Part shown: positions 44,660 to 51,761 of the stretch, piece by piece
Layout: each line of letters opens with the position of its first letter
Numbering within the stretch: position 1 is the first letter of the stretch
Assembly (NCBI RefSeq): GCF_900099965.1
Contig: NZ_FNDJ01000001.1
Coordinates: 233,766 to 297,765, forward strand
Direction of reading: 5' to 3'
DNA: 64,000 nt
Source: Nonomuraea jiangxiensis
GTDB taxonomy: Bacteria > Actinomycetota > Actinomycetes > Streptosporangiales > Streptosporangiaceae
Position numbers and translations under genes: made by a program
Notes under the pieces: model-generated
What the model saw: the letters and a program-made list of their open reading frames with translations, nothing else
Database searches by the model: none
What the model was told of the DNA's origin: nothing

Positions 44660-45115
44660 ATGTTCAAGCGACGCGTCGCCCTGGTCGCCGCCGTCGCCGC
44701 GCTCGGCGTGGCGGGGCTGGCCGGGCCCGCGCTGGCCGACGACGGGCCCGTCAGGGTGCACGGCGGTGAGACGGCCGTGCTCGGCGTCCAGCTGACGTGC
44801 CGGCTGAGTGACGGCGAGGTCGTCAAGTTCTCCAAGGCGAAGTCCGCCGAGCTCGTCAAGGAGGACTTCGTCAAGAAGGCGTTCGTCAAGAAGGGCAAGA
44901 CCGGCGTGCGGGATGACCGGGTGTCGATCAGGCTCCCGGCCGAGAAGCTGCCGGTCAAGGTCAAGGACGGCAAGCACATCAAGCCCGGCAAGCACATCAA
45001 GACCGGCAAGCTTGATCGCGTCATCCACCTCACCTGCGTGTGGGACGGGCCCGCGGGCTCCGGGGACAAGGAGCCGGGCAAGAAGCTGGACAAGCTGGAG
45101 GCGGTGTACGAGTAG
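44660..45115 (+). CDS. Secreted lysine-rich protein, 151 aa
   Basis: A 151-residue exported protein. Residues 1-26 are a Sec signal peptide (MFKRRVALVAAVAALGVAGL, then AGPALA). The mature part has about 25% lysine, with repeats of the type VKKAFVKKG, KHIKPGKHIKTGK and GKKLDKLE, and two cysteines (LTCRLS, LTCVWD) placed to form one disulphide. No family is recognised. The strongly basic surface suggests binding to acidic wall polymers or DNA, but this is only a guess. GAGAGGGAG precedes the ATG, and a strong terminator follows 5 bases after the stop. Confidence 0.8.
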   Translation: MFKRRVALVAAVAALGVAGLAGPALADDGPVRVHGGETAVLGVQLTCRLSDGEVVKFSKAKSAELVKEDFVKKAFVKKGKTGVRDDRVSIRLPAEKLPVKVKDGKHIKPGKHIKTGKLDRVIHLTCVWDGPAGSGDKEPGKKLDKLEAVYE

Positions 45116-45120
45116 GCGGA

Positions 45121-45160
45121 GAAACGCCCCCGGAGGAGGGAACCGGGGGCGTTTCGTTTT
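45121..45160 (+). terminator. Strong intrinsic terminator
   Basis: GAAACGCCCCCGG (45121-45133) pairs perfectly with CCGGGGGCGTTTC (45143-45155), a 13-bp stem with a 9-base loop, followed by GTTTT. Confidence 0.92.
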
Positions 45161-45339
45161 GGTTTGGCGGGACAAAACGGGGTTCGGCGAGGAAAGATAT
45201 GGGGGCCGGTCAGGGGCCGGTGCCGCGGAATGCCGTGGGAGGCGTGGAGAGGGCGCCGCCACCAGGACGTGCCGCCGACCCGGAATCGGCGGGGCGATCC
45301 GACGACGGAGAAGTGCTGGTTGCCGTGTCTTCCTGGATC

Positions 45340-46455
45340 ATGTCCCTGCGCCCCTTCGACGCTCTCGCCGCATCGGCGGTGATCGAGCGGACGACCGATC
45401 TTCGCGAGGCGGAGCGTTTCCTCAGGCTCTACCACGCCGAGAACCCCTCCGCCGGAGGGCTGCACGCCCGCCTGCGCGACGTCACGAGAGACGTGGCCCG
45501 CTCCGGCACCTACACGCACACGTTCGAGGAACTGGAGTTCGGCGCCCGGGTGGCCTGGCGCAACAGCAACCGGTGCATCGGCCGGCTCTACTGGCGTTCG
45601 CTGCGGGTGCGCGACCGCAGGACGGTGGACACGGCCGAGGGGGTGGCCCTGGAATGCGTCGCCCACCTGCGCGAGGCCACCGGGGACGGCAAGATCAGGC
45701 CCACGGTCACCGTGCTGCCTCCCGACACCCCCGCCCGGCCCGGCCCCCGGATCGTCAACGACCAGCTTATCCGCTACGCCGGGTACCGGACCCGCGAGGG
45801 CGTCATCGGCGACCCGAAGAACGTGGCCCTCACGGAGTCGGCCAGGGCCCTCGGGTGGCGGGGCGGGCAGGGCAGGTTCGACGTGCTGCCGGTGATCATC
45901 CAGCCCGGCCTGGGGGACACGCTGCTGTGCAACCTGCCGGGGGACGCCGTGCTGCAGGTGCCGCTGATCCATCCGGAGTACGCCTGGTTCGCGAAGCTTC
46001 GACTGCGCTGGCACGCCGTACCGGCTATTTCGGATATGTGCCTGGAGATCGGCGGCATCTGCTACCCGTGCGCGCCCTTCAACGGCTGGTACATGGGCAC
46101 CGAGATCGGCGCCCGCAACCTCGCGGACACCGACCGGTACGACCAGCTCCAGGTGGTGGCCGAGCACCTCGGGCTGGACACCTCCACCGAGCGAACCCTG
46201 TGGCGCGACCACGCGCTGGTGGAGCTGAACGTGGCCGTGCTGCACTCGTTCGAGCGGGCGGGGGTCACGGTCACCGACCACCACACCGAGGCGCGGCGGT
46301 TCCTGACCCACCTGTCACGCGAGGAGAAGGCCGGGCGGGTCTGCCCCGCGGACTGGTCGTGGATCGTGCCGCCGCTGTCAGGCAGCGCCACCCCGGTCTT
46401 CCACCGCTACTACGACACCCGCGTCCTCACCCCCGCCTTCGTCCACCACCGTTAG
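45340..46455 (+). CDS. nos: Nitric oxide synthase, oxygenase-only
   Basis: A bacterial nitric oxide synthase of 371 residues: the haem and biopterin oxygenase domain without an attached reductase. The haem-ligand motif WRNSNRCIGRLYW carries the proximal C79, and the substrate-arginine glutamate is E255 in NGWYMGTEIGARN. Other hallmarks are PGLGDTLL, WHAVPAISDMCLEIGG and a C-terminal WSWIVPPLSGS. No reductase or nitration gene is adjacent, so electrons must come from a general flavodoxin or ferredoxin reductase. The start is uncertain: ATG 45340, GTG 45325 or GTG 45313. Its last 78 bases overlap the convergent phosphatase gene. Confidence 0.95.
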   Translation: MSLRPFDALAASAVIERTTDLREAERFLRLYHAENPSAGGLHARLRDVTRDVARSGTYTHTFEELEFGARVAWRNSNRCIGRLYWRSLRVRDRRTVDTAEGVALECVAHLREATGDGKIRPTVTVLPPDTPARPGPRIVNDQLIRYAGYRTREGVIGDPKNVALTESARALGWRGGQGRFDVLPVIIQPGLGDTLLCNLPGDAVLQVPLIHPEYAWFAKLRLRWHAVPAISDMCLEIGGICYPCAPFNGWYMGTEIGARNLADTDRYDQLQVVAEHLGLDTSTERTLWRDHALVELNVAVLHSFERAGVTVTDHHTEARRFLTHLSREEKAGRVCPADWSWIVPPLSGSATPVFHRYYDTRVLTPAFVHHR

Positions 46456-47139
46456 CCGCTCGCGCAGCGCGGCCTGTTCGGCGCCGGTCAGGCCGCCCGC
46501 CCGCAGGTACTCCTCGACGTCCAGGCCGTCCAGCAGCGCCATGATCACCTCGGGGGTGGTGGTGCCCGCCCGGGCGAGGTGGCCCCGCACGCGCAGGTCG
46601 TCGTCGGGCTGGCCCAGCTTGGCGTAGAGGGGGCGCAGGCGGGCCGCCGACAGCTCGTAGTCGGCCAGGATGTCCGGCCCGGCGACCCCGGCCAGGGCGA
46701 GCAGCAGCAGGGAGACCAGCCCGGTGCGGTCGCGGCCGGCCACGCAGTGCACGAGCACCCCGCCGGGCGGCGCCTCGGCGATCACCCGCAGGGCGGCGGC
46801 GCACCGGTCGGGGCGGCGTTCCAGGAAGGGGCCCAGGTAGAGGGGCGTCCCGCCGTACAGGTGGAGGTCGGGGTCGCCGGGGCGGTCCAGCGAGACCTGT
46901 ACGACCGTCATCCCGGGGGGACGCAGGCCCGGCTCGGCGCGGTGCTCGCCGGGGCGGCGCAGGTCCAGGATGGTGCGCACGCCGTGGGCCGCCGCGGCCG
47001 CCCAGCCCGCCGGGGTCAGCCGGTCGGGCGTGTCGGAGCGCACCACCGCTCCCCAGCGCGTCCGGCGCCCGCCCGCCGCCGGTAATCCGCCGAGATCGCG
47101 CACGTTGTGGCAGCCGTCCCAGGCGAGGTCCCTGATCAC
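46378..47139 (-). CDS. Tyrosine-protein phosphatase (PTP, CX5R)
   Basis: A 253-residue phosphatase of the bacterial LipA/MptpB-like family. The N-terminal RDLGG motif (NVRDLGGLPAAGGRRTRWG) and the P-loop VHCVAGRDRTGL, with its catalytic cysteine and CX5R, are both present; IRDLAW starts the protein. These enzymes act on phosphotyrosine or phosphoinositides. The GTG at 47139 has no ribosome-binding site but TAGGCT (47151-47146, minus strand) ends 6 bases upstream, suggesting a leaderless transcript. The 3' end overlaps the nitric oxide synthase gene on the opposite strand by 78 bases. Confidence 0.92.
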   Translation of the reverse strand: MIRDLAWDGCHNVRDLGGLPAAGGRRTRWGAVVRSDTPDRLTPAGWAAAAAHGVRTILDLRRPGEHRAEPGLRPPGMTVVQVSLDRPGDPDLHLYGGTPLYLGPFLERRPDRCAAALRVIAEAPPGGVLVHCVAGRDRTGLVSLLLLALAGVAGPDILADYELSAARLRPLYAKLGQPDDDLRVRGHLARAGTTTPEVIMALLDGLDVEEYLRAGGLTGAEQAALRERLTVVDEGGGEDAGVVVAVEDRGGAA

Positions 47140-47169
47140 GCCGTCAGCCTATCCTTGCCATCGACTACT

Positions 47170-47182
47170 AGAACATGGTTCT
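47170..47182. promoter_or_regulatory. Palindromic operator-like site between divergent genes
   Basis: AGAAC-ATG-GTTCT is a perfect inverted repeat with a 3-base centre, 9 bases before the enoyl-CoA hydratase start and near the -35 area of the divergent phosphatase gene. The sequence resembles TetR-family operators of the TAGAAC-GTTCTA type, but with one extra central base. Confidence 0.4.
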
Positions 47183-47190
47183 GTTGGAGC

Positions 47191-47964
47191 ATGGAAGAAC
47201 TCGTACTCTCCACGGTCGACCAGGGCGTCCTCACACTGACCTTCAACCGTCCCGACACGCTGAACGCCTGGACGGACGCGATGGGGAGGCGCTACTTCGA
47301 CCTGCTGGCCCAGGCCGCGAAGGACCCCGAGGTACGCGCGGTGGTGGTCACCGGCGCGGGCAAGGGCTTCTGCTCGGGGGCCGACTTCAAGACCCTGGCC
47401 GCCCTCCAGGAGGGCTCCTACGACGCGGAGCCGGATCCGCGGCCGAACACGTTCCCCACCACCATCGGCAAGCCGATCATCGCCGCGGTGAACGGGGCCT
47501 GCGCGGGGCTGGGCATGGTGCACGCGCTCATGTGCGACCTGGTCTTCACGGCCGAGGACGCCAAGTGGACGACGGCGTTCGCGCGCCGGGGGCTGATCGC
47601 CGAGTACGGGTTGTCGTGGGTGCTGCCGCGTGTCATGGGCCAGCAGCGGGCCATGGACGTCCTGCTGTCGGGGCGGGTGTTCAGCGGGCGGGAGGCGTAC
47701 GAGCTGGGGCTGGCCAACCGGGCGGTGCCGGGGGAGTCGCTGCTGGCGCAGGCCCGGGAATATGCCAGGGAGCTGGCCGAGTACAGCTCGCCGGCCTCGA
47801 TGGCGGTGATCAAGCGGCAGGTCTGGCAGGACTGGGAGACGACCCTGCGGGAGGCCGCCGGGACGGCCACCAAGGAGATGATCGTCTCCTTCGGCCGCCC
47901 GGACTTCACCGAGGGCGTCGCGAGCTTCCTGGAGCGCCGCCCGCCGCGCTTCCCCGCCCTCTGA
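47191..47964 (+). CDS. Enoyl-CoA hydratase/isomerase family protein
   Basis: A 257-residue crotonase-fold enzyme. The CoA-binding and oxyanion-hole segments are clear: NRPDTLNAWTD, GAGKGFCSGADFKTL and NGACAGLGMVHALMCDLVF. The catalytic region reads ARRGLIAEYGLSW with one glutamate. It probably hydrates or isomerises an enoyl-CoA in fatty-acid or related catabolism. The single acidic residue does not allow a finer assignment. GGAG lies very close to the ATG (1-base gap), so translation initiation may be weak. It converges on galK with 18 bases between stops. Confidence 0.9.
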   Translation: MEELVLSTVDQGVLTLTFNRPDTLNAWTDAMGRRYFDLLAQAAKDPEVRAVVVTGAGKGFCSGADFKTLAALQEGSYDAEPDPRPNTFPTTIGKPIIAAVNGACAGLGMVHALMCDLVFTAEDAKWTTAFARRGLIAEYGLSWVLPRVMGQQRAMDVLLSGRVFSGREAYELGLANRAVPGESLLAQAREYARELAEYSSPASMAVIKRQVWQDWETTLREAAGTATKEMIVSFGRPDFTEGVASFLERRPPRFPAL

Positions 47965-47982
47965 GCCGGCGCCGCCGAACCG

Positions 47983-49098
47983 TCAGGCCACGCGGTGGGC
48001 GCCCGCGGCCAGGGACGCGGGCAGGAAGCGGGGGGCACGGAAGCCGCGCTCGGCGTAGGCGCTCGACACCGACTCCCGCACGGTGTCCAGGCGGCTCTCC
48101 GGCACCAGCGCGATGGCCGAGCCGCCGAAGCCGCCGCCGGTCATCCGGGCGCCGCGGGCGCCGCCCCGCAGGGCCGCCTCCACGGCCAGGTCCAGCTCGG
48201 GGGAGGAGACCTCGTACTGGTCCCGCAGGGACAGGTGCGAGGCGTTCAGCAGGGCGCCGATCTCCGTGACGGCGCCCGCGCGCAGCAGGCCGATCAGGGC
48301 CTCCACCCGGTGGTTCTCCGTGACGATGTGCATCGTGCGCTTGCGCTCGTCGCCCTGCAGCCGCCCCAGCGCCTCGGCCAGGTCCGTGACGTCGCGCAGC
48401 GCCGGGACGCCGAGCTTGCGGGCGGCCGACTCGCACTCCGCGCGGCGCTTGGCGTATTCGCCGCCGGCGTGCTCGTGGTGCACCTGCGTGTCGATGATGA
48501 GCAGGCTGAGGCCGTGGGCGGCCAGGTCGAGCGGGATGTCGCGGGACCCGAGCGAGCGGCAGTCGAGGAACAGCGCGTGCCCCTCGCGGCACAGCGCCGA
48601 GGCGGCCTGGTCCATGATGCCGCAGGGCATGCCGACGAAGTCGTTCTCCGCCCGCTGGCTCAGCAGCGCCAGCTCCATGGGCGTCATGCCCAGCTCGTGC
48701 AGCTCGTTGAGCGCCGAGGCGACGGACACCTCCAGGGCGGCGCTGGAGCTGAGCCCCGCGCCCTGCGGGACGTCGCCGTCGATGGCGATGTCCGCGCCCG
48801 CCACCCGGTCGCCCAGCATCTCCAGCACGCCGACGACGTAGCGGGTCCAGCCCCGCGACTCCTCGTGGCTCTCCAGGGTGACGGGCTCGCCGGAGGAGGA
48901 CTGCAGCGACAGCAGCCGGATGGTACGGTCGGCGCGCGGCGTGACCGCGGCCGTCACTCCCCATGGCACCGCGAAGGGCAGGACGAAGCCGTCGTTGTAG
49001 TCGGTGTGCTCGCCGATCAGGTTGACCCGGCCGGGCGCGTGCCAGACGGTCGCCGGTGACGCGCCATAAGCGGCAGTGAAAGCTTCAACAACGCGCAT
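47983..49098 (-). CDS. galK: Galactokinase
   Basis: A 371-residue GHMP kinase that phosphorylates galactose at C1. The galactokinase signature GRVNLIGEHTDYNDG (residues about 23-37), the phosphate-binding PQGAGLSSSAALE and the C-terminal MTGGGFGGSAIAL are all intact. The aspartate in GIMDQ is the expected catalytic base. The usual partners galT and galE are absent, so galactose use must rely on genes elsewhere. GAGGAG lies 9 bases before the ATG at 49098. It diverges from the PLP-enzyme gene with only 43 bases between starts. Confidence 0.97.
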   Translation of the reverse strand: MRVVEAFTAAYGASPATVWHAPGRVNLIGEHTDYNDGFVLPFAVPWGVTAAVTPRADRTIRLLSLQSSSGEPVTLESHEESRGWTRYVVGVLEMLGDRVAGADIAIDGDVPQGAGLSSSAALEVSVASALNELHELGMTPMELALLSQRAENDFVGMPCGIMDQAASALCREGHALFLDCRSLGSRDIPLDLAAHGLSLLIIDTQVHHEHAGGEYAKRRAECESAARKLGVPALRDVTDLAEALGRLQGDERKRTMHIVTENHRVEALIGLLRAGAVTEIGALLNASHLSLRDQYEVSSPELDLAVEAALRGGARGARMTGGGFGGSAIALVPESRLDTVRESVSSAYAERGFRAPRFLPASLAAGAHRVA

Positions 49099-49129
49099 AA
49101 CCGAACACTCCTCAACAATGGCCCGTCCG

Positions 49130-49135
49130 TAGACT
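49130..49135 (+). promoter_or_regulatory. -10 element of a leaderless transcript
   Basis: TAGACT ends 6 bases before the ATG at 49142, and no Shine-Dalgarno sequence is present between. This spacing puts transcription start at or within 1 base of the ATG. Confidence 0.5.
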
Positions 49136-49141
49136 AGCGCC

Positions 49142-49990
49142 ATGGAGGAACTCCTGGATCCAGTGCTCGGTCAGGTCCGGGTGTTCCTGATGCCCGACGA
49201 CAACAAGCCGCGCAAGCTCAAGTACAACCTGGGCCACCCCCGGCTGCTGACCTTCGGCGGCGCCTACTCCAACCACGTCAGGGCGGTCGCCGAGGCCGGG
49301 CGGCGGCACGGGATCGACACGATCGGCGTCATCCGCGGCGAGGAGCACCTGCCCCTGAACCCCGTGCTCGCCCACGCGGTGGCCTGCGGCATGACGATCA
49401 CCTATCTCGACCGCGCCTCCTACCGGCTCAAGCACACCGAGGAGGTGCGGGCGCGGCTGCGCGAGCGCTGGGGGCGGGACGTGGCGATCCTGCCCGAGGG
49501 CGGCAGCAACGCGGCGGCCGTACGCGGGTGCGCGGAGCTGCCGGCGGAGATCCCCGTGGACTACGACGTCATCGCCTGCCCGGTGGGCACCGGCGGCACG
49601 CTGGCCGGGATCTCGGCGGGGCTGCCCGAGGGCAGGCGGGCGCTCGGGTTCGCGGTGCTGAAGGGGGCGGGGTTCCTCGCCGGTGAGGTGGAGAGGCTCC
49701 AGCGGGAGGCGTACGGCCGGGTCTGGTCGAACTGGTCGATCAACCTGGACTACCACTTCGGCGGGTACGCCCGATCAACCCCGACCTTGGACCGGTTTAT
49801 CGCGAAATTTCGGGTCGAGGGGATTTATGTGGCCAAGATGCTCTACGGCCTGCTCGACCTCGCCCGCCGGGGCGCCTTCGCCCCCGGCACCCGCATCGTC
49901 GCCGTGATCACCGGTCAGCCCTCCACGCCCGTGGCCGAGTGCGGCGCTCCCACCGGCTTCGACTCGGGCGAGCCCCGCTGGCGCAGATAG
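49142..49990 (+). CDS. PLP-dependent D-cysteine desulfhydrase / ACC deaminase family protein
   Basis: A 282-residue fold-type II PLP enzyme. The PLP lysine is expected at K22 in NKPRKLKYN, followed by the family's TFGGAYSNHVRAVA phosphate and substrate loop and the CPVGTGGTLAG phosphate-binding loop. Family members normally have about 25-30 more residues before the lysine and a longer linker between KYNL and the FGGAYSNH strand; both are missing here, so it may be shortened or divergent. It could act on D-cysteine, D-serine or a similar amine. The transcript looks leaderless. Its end overlaps the convergent DUF6766 gene by 76 bases. Confidence 0.85.
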   Translation: MEELLDPVLGQVRVFLMPDDNKPRKLKYNLGHPRLLTFGGAYSNHVRAVAEAGRRHGIDTIGVIRGEEHLPLNPVLAHAVACGMTITYLDRASYRLKHTEEVRARLRERWGRDVAILPEGGSNAAAVRGCAELPAEIPVDYDVIACPVGTGGTLAGISAGLPEGRRALGFAVLKGAGFLAGEVERLQREAYGRVWSNWSINLDYHFGGYARSTPTLDRFIAKFRVEGIYVAKMLYGLLDLARRGAFAPGTRIVAVITGQPSTPVAECGAPTGFDSGEPRWRR

Positions 49991-50586
49991 ATCGACAGCG
50001 CCACCATCGACAGCACGGCCAGCAGCTCCGACTGCCAGTTCTGCAGGCTGCGGTTCCAGAACTCCGCCGAGGTGACATAGGACCACCACGAGACCGGATC
50101 CCGCAGGTCGCCCAGCCGTTCTGAGTTGTAGGCGGCCTGCCCCGCCACCGACTGCGCCAGCCACGACAGCACGAAGACGCCGCCCATCACCAGTCCCAGC
50201 GAGTTGCTGAACAACCACAACCGCAGGCCGCCGACCCTGGCCCAGGCGGGCGAGCCGGCCTCCGCGTGCCGTCCGATCTGCTGCTCCTCATCGGACTCGG
50301 CCCCCTCCCGGCCGGGCCTCTTGGACTCGGGCGAGCCCTTCTGCACGAGCCAGACGGTGAGCATGATGAACAGGAAGAACTGCAGATATTCGGACTGCCA
50401 GTTCTCGGCCACGTCCACGGCGAACGACGAGGAGGCCACGTACCGGAAGAAGGAGATCGGCTCGCCGCCCTCGGCGAGCTGTGTGTCATTGAACTGCAGC
50501 AGGCCCGCCACCGCCTGCCCACCCACCGCCAGCAGGAACATCACCAGGAACGCGAGCGCCAGCGCGTTCTCCTTGAGCCATCTCAC
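49915..50586 (-). CDS. DUF6766 membrane protein with internal duplication
   Basis: A 223-residue membrane protein with four helices in two related halves. Each half has a helix with a QAVAG or QSVAG turn, a short loop with NWQSEYLQFFLF or NWQSELLAVLSM, and a QKGSPESK or RQRGSPESK end. The duplicated layout is typical of DUF6766, whose function is unknown. The GTG at 50586 overlaps the stop of the tiny membrane peptide (GTGA). The upstream genes make a three-gene coupled unit. Its 3' end overlaps the PLP-enzyme gene on the other strand. Confidence 0.85.
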   Translation of the reverse strand: MRWLKENALALAFLVMFLLAVGGQAVAGLLQFNDTQLAEGGEPISFFRYVASSSFAVDVAENWQSEYLQFFLFIMLTVWLVQKGSPESKRPGREGAESDEEQQIGRHAEAGSPAWARVGGLRLWLFSNSLGLVMGGVFVLSWLAQSVAGQAAYNSERLGDLRDPVSWWSYVTSAEFWNRSLQNWQSELLAVLSMVALSIYLRQRGSPESKPVGAPHSATGVEG

Positions 50587-50666
50587 AGCCGCGACCACCC
50601 CACCACGAAGAACCACGCCAGCCCGATCACGATGATGGCCACGGTCAGCGCGAACATCACCCGCAT
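50583..50666 (-). CDS. 27-residue membrane microprotein
   Basis: A tiny frame of 27 codons plus stop, MRVMFALTVAIIVIG followed by LAWFFVVGWSRL: one hydrophobic helix with basic ends. Its ATG shares one base with the stop of the lipoprotein gene upstream (TGATG) and its stop overlaps the GTG of the DUF6766 gene (GTGA). GAGG lies 6 bases before the ATG. The exact two-sided coupling and the clean single-helix sequence make a random frame unlikely. Too short for ordinary gene finders, it could be a subunit or regulator of the DUF6766 protein. Confidence 0.6.
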   Translation of the reverse strand: MRVMFALTVAIIVIGLAWFFVVGWSRL

Positions 50667-51046
50667 CAGTCCTCAACCTCGCACTCATACGGCAGGTCGC
50701 CCATCGGCCGGCAACCGGCCGCCCTGACCCGCCAGCCGTCGCTGAAGCGGTGCAGGAACAGCGTGTCCCCGGCCAGCCGCACCTGCGCGTCGTCGCCCCA
50801 CAAGGAGACGGAGACCAGCCCGCCGCCCGCGCCGAGCCGCAGCTCCCGCAGCGCGTCGGCGCACCCCTGGCCAGGGTCGGGCAGCTTGTCGGCGGTCTTG
50901 CGGGTGAGCATCGCGCAGGCGGCCTCCTCCCGGTGCGCGGCCACCGCCGCGTGGAAGCCCGCCGCCGCCCGCGCCGGAGCGGACGTGTCCGCGGCGCAAC
51001 CGGCGGTGGCCAGCGCGAGCGCGAGCACGATGATCCTCGTTCTCAT
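50666..51046 (-). CDS. Small lipoprotein, 126 aa
   Basis: A 126-residue lipoprotein with the lipobox LATAGC near residue 17 (MRTRIIVLALALATAGC). The mature part has three or four further cysteines (ACAMLTRKT, QGCADALREL, AGCRPMG, YECEVED) and strands such as VRLAGDTLFLHRF and WRVRAAG, resembling the small NTF2-like or DUF lipoproteins of actinomycetes. Function unknown. It is the first gene of the coupled lipoprotein / microprotein / DUF6766 cluster, so a shared envelope role is inferred. Confidence 0.8.
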   Translation of the reverse strand: MRTRIIVLALALATAGCAADTSAPARAAAGFHAAVAAHREEAACAMLTRKTADKLPDPGQGCADALRELRLGAGGGLVSVSLWGDDAQVRLAGDTLFLHRFSDGWRVRAAGCRPMGDLPYECEVED

Positions 51047-51091
51047 GCGTCCCGGCTACCCACCGGCGGATCGGACATGCGGCCCCAGAGG

Positions 51092-51646
51092 CTATCCGAG
51101 CTGGTCGAGCACGGGGGAGACCAGCGCGTTGAGCTCGCGGGCCAGCACCGTCACCGCCCGGTGGGCGCTCTGCTCGACCTCGTCGTGCGGCCCCTCCGGC
51201 TCCGGCGGCAGGTCGTCGAGCGGCACCGGCGCCTCGACGAGCAGCGTGGCCCGCAGGAACGGGATCCTGGCCAGGTCCTGCTGGGTCGGCTCGACGTATT
51301 GACCGAAGGTCTCCTGCCAGCCCAGCCATCCCCGGTCGCGCCACCAGGCGCGCGAACGCGTGAGCTCCTCGGGCAGCGGCGAGACCAGCCGGACGCGGGC
51401 GTAGAGCGTGCCGTCCCAGGTGTTGCGGTGGCAGGTGGCCTCCAGCACGCGCCGGTCCCAGCGTACGAAGCCGGGGGTCAGCGACGGCGGCGTGGCCAGC
51501 CGCCACGCCGCGCAGGCGAACCTGACGGGCGCGATGTCGCCCCACTCGAACTCGTCCAGGTTTTTACGCACGTGCACGGCGTAGCGCCCGTCACGGTCCC
51601 TGTCGAACTCCTGGTCGATCCAGAACGCCTTGCCCATGGAGTACAC
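51092..51646 (-). CDS. Hypothetical protein, 184 aa
   Basis: A 184-residue soluble protein starting at the GTG at 51646, which has GGAGGG 8 bases upstream; an ATG at 51637 is possible. The sequence holds strands and tryptophan-rich turns (FEWGDIAPVRFACAAWRLA, RNTWDGTLYARVRLV, AWWRDRGWLGWQETFGQYVEP) and an acidic tail near DDLPPEPEGPHDEVEQSA. I recognise no family. It diverges from the giant TPR gene and lies 45 bases upstream of the lipoprotein gene on the same strand. Confidence 0.65.
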   Translation of the reverse strand: MYSMGKAFWIDQEFDRDRDGRYAVHVRKNLDEFEWGDIAPVRFACAAWRLATPPSLTPGFVRWDRRVLEATCHRNTWDGTLYARVRLVSPLPEELTRSRAWWRDRGWLGWQETFGQYVEPTQQDLARIPFLRATLLVEAPVPLDDLPPEPEGPHDEVEQSAHRAVTVLARELNALVSPVLDQLG

Positions 51647-51761
51647 GCTACGGCCCTCCCGTACTTCTCCGCGCACGGACCGGAGATCTCGGAATGCCCT
51701 ATGACATGCGCGACAGATGTGTAGCTTTTTCCCACTGTTGGGATGACTTTGGAGTGAGTTG

